Assembly: GCA_023935145.1 (NCBI GenBank)
Contig: CM043698.1
Coordinates: 61,753,501-61,817,500 of the forward strand
DNA: 64,000 nt
Reading direction: 5' to 3'
Source of the DNA: Bretschneidera sinensis
Taxonomy: Eukaryota; Streptophyta; Magnoliopsida; Brassicales; Akaniaceae
Below, piece by piece: positions 58,424 through 64,000 of the stretch. Every line of letters begins with the position of its first letter. Position 1 is the first letter of the stretch. The position numbers and the translations under genes were made by a program. The notes beneath the pieces are model-generated. The model was not told the DNA's origin and did no database searches. It saw only the letters and a program-made list of their open reading frames with translations.

Positions 58424-59515
58424 TCATTTGTAATTTTGAGCATAACCTAAGAATATACATTGTTTGGATCGAGGTGTAAGCTTGTGGGGTACATTGATAG
58501 TGAGGTTAGGATAGTAGGCACACCCAAAGATAGGAAAAGAGGAGTAATCAAGAATTTTAGACAACAATTTTGTATAAAGAGCTTGATTTTGCAAAAACAA
58601 GAGTAGGAAGACGATTGATAATGTAAAGTGCAGTGTATTTAGCATCGACCCAAAATGACCCAGGAAGAGATTAGTGAATTAAGAGGGTGCATGCCATTTC
58701 ACTAATGTGTCTATGCTTACATTCAGCGACACCATTTTATTGAGGAGTGTCTGGGCAAGGCATGCGAAAAGTAATGCCATGGTGAGCAAAAAATTGTTTG
58801 AAAGGCGTTTGATCAAATTCTTTACCACCATCACTTTGAAAAGTTTTTATTTTTGTAGAAAATTGATTTTCGACAAGAGATTTAAAGGTACAAAAGTGTT
58901 GAAAGTCTTCAGATTTTTTATGCATAGGAAAAATCCAAGAATAACGAGAAAAATCATCCACAAAAATAACATAATATCGATAACCTAAATTTGATAAAAT
59001 AGGAGATTGCCAAACATTAAAATGTATTAAAGCCAAAGGTAGGTCAATATATGTTGAACATTATTAAAAGATAAATGTTTAGAATTGCCTAAATAACACT
59101 CCGAACAAAAACCAGAATATTTAGAAGATAATGAAATGTTCTTGTGAGTTTGTAAAAGAGAAAATACACGGGGACCTAAATGACCAAGTCGACGATGCCA
59201 AACATCACTAGAGACTTGACGAGAGACTAATGCCAGAGGAGAAAGAGTGACTGAGCCGGGTGGAAGAGGGTAGAGGTCACTATTACTGGAGGATATGAAA
59301 AGAGTTCTCCCCATACTCTTGTCCTTAATAACAACATGAGACACATCAAAGTTAGTATAACAATTGTTATCAGAACATAAACGTTTAACAGAAAGTAAGT
59401 TGTGAGATAATTGTGGGACATGCATGACATTTTTAAGGTGAAGTGGTTTGGTGAAGGTGCGTAAGAAAGTAGAACCAACATTATTAATACCAAGCAATTG
59501 TCCATTACCAACCAA
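58424..59515 (-). pseudogene. Element A integrase
   Basis: Gag-pre-integrase (LHLKNVMHVPQLSHNLLSVK), zinc domain (WHRRLGHLGPRVFSLL ... CSECYLGNSKH), catalytic core (YVIFVDDFSRYSWIF, FQSDGGKEFDQTP) and the C-terminal FGCAYYPNL / RSKQCIFLGYA block. Frame breaks occur near 59035 and 58700. Confidence 0.92.
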
Positions 59516-59538
59516 AATTTTGGTTTTTCCAAAATAAA

Positions 59539-60858
59539 CTATAAGGTTAGTAAATATACCTGACCGGCAGCTATGTCAAGGTACCACTGAGCGACATTAG
59601 ACTCACTAAATGACATGGTAGCAAAAGATTTTGGCAAGTCATGAGAGACAACAACATGATTGAACCGATAAGGACAAGTTAAGACAAGGTGACCGGTGGT
59701 GTGACAAATTTGACATGACATGGAGGATGCGCCAGGATGTGGTCCCAATAAACCTTCACAAATGTAAGGGAAAATACCAGCAGATCGATTAAATATAAGA
59801 GAAAAGTGAGAGGACTAATTAGTACCTGAACCATGCTGGGAGGAGGCACCACGACCAGTATTACAGCCACATCCCCAACCATGATCTCGATAACCAGAAC
59901 GACACCTACCACGACCACGAGAAGTGCCAGAGGTGGTGGTGATGGCAAAGGCTATATGAAGGTCAAAAATCTGAGAAGGGACCTGAAGATGCTTCAGGTG
60001 TTGTTCCTGGATGGGCAGCTTAGTGCTCAGACTGTCAAAGGTAAGAGCAATATTGGTGTTGGTGACCATGGTGATGAAGCTTTTATACTCAGTAGGCAGA
60101 CCTGCTAAGGCATATGAGATGATGTCTTTGCTGGAGAGAGGTGAATTGATGGCAGCAAGAGCATCAACTATGGCTTTGAGGTCCCGAAGATATTGTTCCA
60201 TAGATTTGCCAACTTTAGTATACTGATGAAGTTTCAGGTGAAGGTCAAACTCATTTGCATTAGGCTGATCAAGGTAACGTTGTTCTAAGGCTAACCAAAC
60301 ATCCTGAGAAGTACGAAGATCATGGATGTCTTGGAGTATGTCTGAAGTAAGGGTTGCATTAATACAAGAGTGAAGGCATTGGTTCGTACATAGCTAGGGG
60401 TGAGAAAGCAGGGTTTAGGGTTATGGTGCCATCACTAGAATAATAATACTGGGTGGGAATAGAGAAAGTACCATCAATGTACCCGATCAGGTCATAACTT
60501 ATAAGGACTGGGAGAAATTGAGAGCGCCAAAGAATATAATTAGAATTATCGAGTTTAATATTAACCAGGTGGGTGATACTAAGAGTGGAGAACAGAGAGA
60601 GATTAGGAAAATGTGGATGAGTTAAGGAATTAATAAGGGAGAGTGAGGAACCAAGTGAATGACTGACTGTAGTAACAAGTAAAGGACCGGTTATAGGTGT
60701 AGGCATGATCATGACAGGACCACCTGATGGAACATAAGGGATTGAGGAGTCATTGCGGCGCTAAGCACATGGGTGATGTCAGCCGTGATGCTACTGGGGA
60801 CCACAGCAGGGTAGGGGATTTTGGTGAAGGGAGAGGTAACTGGAGCAGTGTTTTCCAT
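59539..60858 (-). pseudogene. Element A gag and protease
   Basis: Start ATG at 60858 (MENTAPVTSPF). The gag has KLDNSNYILWRSQFLPVL, then UBN2 sequence (YALAGLPTEYKSFITMVT), a Gly/Arg-rich stretch, a zinc knuckle (CQICHTTGHLVLTCPYRF) and a degraded protease site (WYLDIAAGQVY; usual form LDSGA). Frameshifts near 60710, 60300 and 59810 break it. Confidence 0.9.
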
Positions 60859-60911
60859 GATTTTGGATTTAGAAGGAGAAAAATAAGTGTTTAGGGTTTT
60901 TGGATCATACT

Positions 60912-60923
60912 GCTCTGATACCA
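60912..60923 (-). other. Primer-binding site of element A
   Basis: Reads TGGTATCAGAGC on the minus strand immediately after the LTR end. Confidence 0.85.
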
Positions 60924-61130
60924 TGAAGAGATTGAAATAAAAATTTAGGGTTTGTATGGTCTGACGGCTGGATGTTGTAGTATTAGAAACTCATATTTAT
61001 AGGATGTTTATATAATAGTGTCATAATAGGACTAGGGTATATCAGAGTGTTCTAATAGGACTAAGGTTTCCTATTTATAATAGACTAAAAATTCCTAATA
61101 TTATTTACATTTTGAGTATATATATTTACA
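60924..61130 (-). repeat. 5' LTR of element A
   Basis: 207 bases, plus-strand TGAAGAGATTG to ATATATTTACA. A second, nearly identical copy of it lies in the tandem duplication at about 62182-62391. Confidence 0.88.
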
Positions 61131-62181
61131 ACCACTAACCTAAATGGGATTTTTCTCCCAGTTCACTTTAATATATCCACCATACCAACCTTATCTCGAT
61201 TAATTCCATTACTCCTAAAACATCATCTCATTTTCTTCTATGTTCAAGAAAATCTCTTTCCGTTTCTTTAATTAGTACAATTACCATTGTTTTTCTAAAG
61301 AATGAAAGACTCAAATGAAGAAAAAAATTTTAGCTGAGAAAGCTAACAATGTGATTAAGAGGGTGGAGATCGGATATTATAACCCTTTATGGGTATTTTT
61401 TAAAAGAGAGGGGGAGGGAACAATCCTACCATCATGAATTTAACTTTAATTTAAATTCTCAAATTGAGGCTTTGTTTGTTTCTACGTAAAATGTATTACA
61501 ACGTAAAATCAATTTCATATAAAATTATAAACTTTCAGTTAATTTTTTTTTGTTTGGTTGAAGTATAAAGATAAATGATGAAAATTGTTAAAAAAAAAAA
61601 TTAGTGGTGTAATATGTGAGAATTTTTTTAGGAAAGTGGGAGAGTGGATTTTTTTATAAAAAAAAAATCATTTTCCAATCACTTGTAAAATAACTTATGC
61701 AAAAAAAGAACGAAAATTATTTTGTTAAGCATTTCACTAAGCAATGTAATATTTTATTTTACATGAATTTGAGTTTCCCACAATCCAAACATTAATAAAA
61801 TACCATTTTACACATATTTAATTTTCAGACTACTATTTTCCATCGAAAGAAAATGAGCTTGAGAGAATTCAAATTGAACTTATATAACAAGAATTGTTTT
61901 AACAACAGTTTTATTAAATGTTAAATAAATTTGAACTCTACAATTATTACATCGAAAACTATTTTTTAAATTCATAAATTAAAATTAAAGTTAAGTCAAA
62001 CGATAGATAACTTTAAGTAGAAATTAACATTTACCTTGAAATAAATTAAGGAATGATGGGTTCATACTTCATATCAATCAGTGTAGATTAGTATACAATA
62101 TTCGTACTAAAAATCATTTGCTTGAAGGAAGAAATTTATGGTGCCCACACCCCATGTGGAAACTCTGTAGTTTCCCCTCTT
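60927..62181. repeat. Tandem duplication, copy 1 (1.25 kb)
   Basis: It starts three bases inside the LTR of element A (AGAGATTGAAAT) and includes ~1.05 kb of AT-rich flank, ending TTTCCCCTCTTA. The flank holds a possible hAT-like MITE (about 61468-61800) suggested by TTTGTTTGTTTCTACGTAAAA and, reversed, TGTTTGGATTGTGGGAAAC. No gene is present. Confidence 0.93.
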
Positions 62182-63426
62182 AGAGATTGAAATAGAAATT
62201 TAGGGTTTGTATGGTCTGACGGCTGGATGTTGTAGTATTAGAAACTTATATTTATAGGATGTTTATATAATAGTGTCATAATAAGACTAGGGTATATCAG
62301 AGTGTTCTAATAAGACTAAGGTTTCCTATTTACAATAGACTAAAAATTCCTAATATTATTTACATTTTGAGTATATATATTTACAACCACTAACCTAAAT
62401 GGGATTTTTCTCCCAGTTCACTTTAATATATCCACCATACCAACCTTATCTCGATTAATTCCATCACTCCTAAAACATCATCTCATTTTCTTCTATGTTC
62501 AAGAAAATCTCTTTCCGTTTCTTTAATTAGTACAATTACCATTGTTTTTCTAAAGAATGAAAGACTCAAATGAAGAAAAGTTTTTTAGCTGAGAAAGCTA
62601 ACAATGTGATTAAGACAGATAAAAAAGGGTGGAGATTGGATATTATAACCCTTTATGGGTATTTTTTAAAACAGAGGGGGAGGGAACAATCCTACCATCA
62701 TGAATTTAACTTTAATTTAAATTCTCAAATTGAGGCTTTGTTTGTTTCTATGTAAAATGTATTACAACGTAAAATCAATTTCATATAAAATTATAAACTT
62801 TCAGTTAATTTTTTTTTTTGTTTGGTTGAAGTATAAAGATAAATGATGAAAATTGTTAAAAAAAAAAATTAGTGGTGTAATATGTGAGAATTTTTTTAGG
62901 AAAGTGGGAGAGTGGATTTTTTTTATAAAAAAAAAATCATTTTCCAATCACTTGTAAAATAACTTATGCAAAAAAAGAACGAAAATTATTTTGTTAAGCA
63001 TTTCACTAAGCAATGTAATATTTTATTTTACATGAATTTGAGTTTCCCACAATCCAAACATTAATAAAATACCATTTTACACGTATTTAATTTTCAGACT
63101 ACTATTTTCCATCGAAAGAAAATGAGCTTGAGAGAATTCAAATTGAACTTATATAACAAGAATTGTTTTAACAACAGTTTTATTAAATGTTAAATAAATT
63201 TGAACTCTACAATTATTACATCAAAAACTATTTTTTAAATTCATAAATTAAAATTAAAGTTAAGTCAAACGATAGATAACTTTAAGTAGAAATTAACATT
63301 TACCTTGAAATAAATTAAGGAATGATGGGTTCATACTTCATATCAATCAGTGTAGATTAGTATACAATATTCGTACTAAAAATCATTTGCTTGAAGGAAG
63401 AAATTTATGGTGCCCTTCCCCTCTTA
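62182..63426. repeat. Tandem duplication, copy 2
   Basis: It aligns with copy 1 over its whole length with few substitutions; it lacks ~25 bases (ACACCCCATGTGGAAACTCT and neighbours) near its right end and has small extra tracts near 62578 and 62617. The 61-codon frame at 62570 exists in this copy only because of one of these indels. Confidence 0.93.
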
Positions 63427-63488
63427 GCTCATGAATGCCAAACTTTTTGAAGTTTCAATTAACTTTGCTACTCACCACCACGTGTAGG

Positions 63489-63893
63489 TGTCATGACCCT
63501 AAAATCGGGACAATGTGACACTCCCTAAAATCGGGATTGACTGAAGGAAACGGCTTCCGGGGCACAATGGGTGCAGGGAGTCGTGTTGCGAATGGTAGTA
63601 GCAATGCGGGAGCTCACAAGAGCGCGAGAGGGATTAGGCCACCCTGCACAAACTGGTCGGGGGCTGGAGCCGCTTCCCTGATGAGCCCAAGGCAGGGCGG
63701 AACCAGTTGGTCTCGAGATAAGGTACCAGGCAGATTGAAGGCTGTCCTCGTAGAGGCGAGGCGCTGCACAGGCCGAGTGTCATGCTGATAAAATGACCCT
63801 GTGCAAAGAGGAAGGCTGACTTAGGCATTCCCACGGAGGTGTTTCCGAGCCTAAGGCCGTACGGTTGACGACTTAAGCTGGCAGCCCGTGACA
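63489..63893 (+). repeat. LTR of a retrotransposon entering from the right edge
   Basis: GC-richer sequence from TGTCATGACCC (or TGTGACACTCC at 63514) to GCAGCCCGTGACA, followed after two bases by a primer-binding site. CCTAAAATCGGGA occurs twice near its start (63497 and 63523). The open frames inside are not supported as genes. The exact left border is uncertain. Confidence 0.7.
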
Positions 63894-63895
63894 AA

Positions 63896-63907
63896 TGGTA
63901 TCAGAGC
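63896..63907 (+). other. Primer-binding site of the right-edge element
   Basis: TGGTATCAGAGC, initiator-Met type. The rest of the window (63908-64000) is untranslated leader; the body of the element lies outside. Confidence 0.8.
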
Positions 63908-64000
63908 AGGTCTCGTATCTTCAACTGCGTGCCCGTATTCGCCAAGCACTTGACCGTCCCCAAGCAGGCAGGGTATGCAAGAGTGCATTCGTCGAGCACT

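Larger units (their letters stand above)
41115..61130 (-). mobile_element. Old Ty1/copia element A, host of two nested insertions
   Basis: Short LTRs (41115-41330 and 60924-61130) bound an element on the minus strand whose own ~5.0 kb is split by elements B (41605-47594) and C (48418-57433). The order from the right is 5' LTR, primer-binding site 60912-60923, gag, protease, integrase, RT, [C], rest of RT, RNase H start, [B], RNase H end, 3' LTR. The flanks ATCAC and ACCAC match at four of five bases. RT sequence and short LTRs suggest the Ale/Retrofit lineage. The LTRs differ at roughly a fifth of positions by hand count, so A is much older than its inserts. Confidence 0.9.

Noticed and set aside
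62570..62755. 61-codon frame as a gene
   Set aside because: The other copy of the tandem duplication has the frame broken by small indels, so there is no constraint.

Overview
The window reads as an AT-rich stretch of a eudicot plant nuclear genome. Two host genes with GT-AG introns are recognisable: a partial gene for mitochondrial cytochrome c oxidase subunit 6a (exons at 2146-2260, 1553-1659 and 1256-1298, minus strand) and an apparently intact cytosolic ribosomal protein uL23/RPL23A gene (17001-18708, plus strand). Two more host loci look decayed: a type I (AGL62-like) MADS-box pseudogene (9922-10578, minus) and a BDA1-like ankyrin-PGG membrane protein gene carrying a nonsense codon, a GC splice donor and a frameshift (34651-36083, minus). 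I could not identify the species.

About 60 percent of the window is LTR retrotransposon. A short Ty1/copia relic lies at 5707-8507 with both LTRs. A near-complete Ty3/gypsy element of the Tat type lies at 20548-32505 on the minus strand, inside a perfect TTAGG target duplication. It has gag, protease, RT, two RNase H domains, integrase, a 2.5 kb array of 49-bp repeats, and a spliced opposite-strand gene with its own TATA box. From 41115 to 61130 there is a nest of three elements: an old copia element with ~210-bp LTRs (A, minus), cut in its RNase H region by a Tnt1/Tork-like copia element (B, 41605-47594, minus, CATAT duplication), and cut in its RT by a chromodomain-bearing Tekay/Del-type gypsy element (C, 48418-57433, plus, ATAAA duplication). 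Removing B and C restores the reading frame of A. The right LTR of A plus ~1 kb of flank was later duplicated in tandem (60927-63426). One more LTR with its tRNA-primer site enters at the right edge (63489-64000).

Smaller items are MITE-like inverted-repeat elements (35-1045, 13348-14255, perhaps 3790-4992), two non-LTR (LINE) fragments with zf-RVT or RNase H signatures, several short tandem repeats, and two copia solo-LTR-like stretches. No CRISPR, tRNA or rRNA gene was seen.

The most unusual material is in the Tat element: the tandem array whose unit contains a TCCTCGG/CCGAGGA inverted repeat in two alternating sub-types, and the opposite-strand gene running toward the integrase. Both are known kinds of accessory for Tat elements, so this looks like a new family of a known class rather than a wholly new system. 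All retroelement reading frames carry stops or frameshifts, many explained by C-to-T change as expected for methylated DNA.
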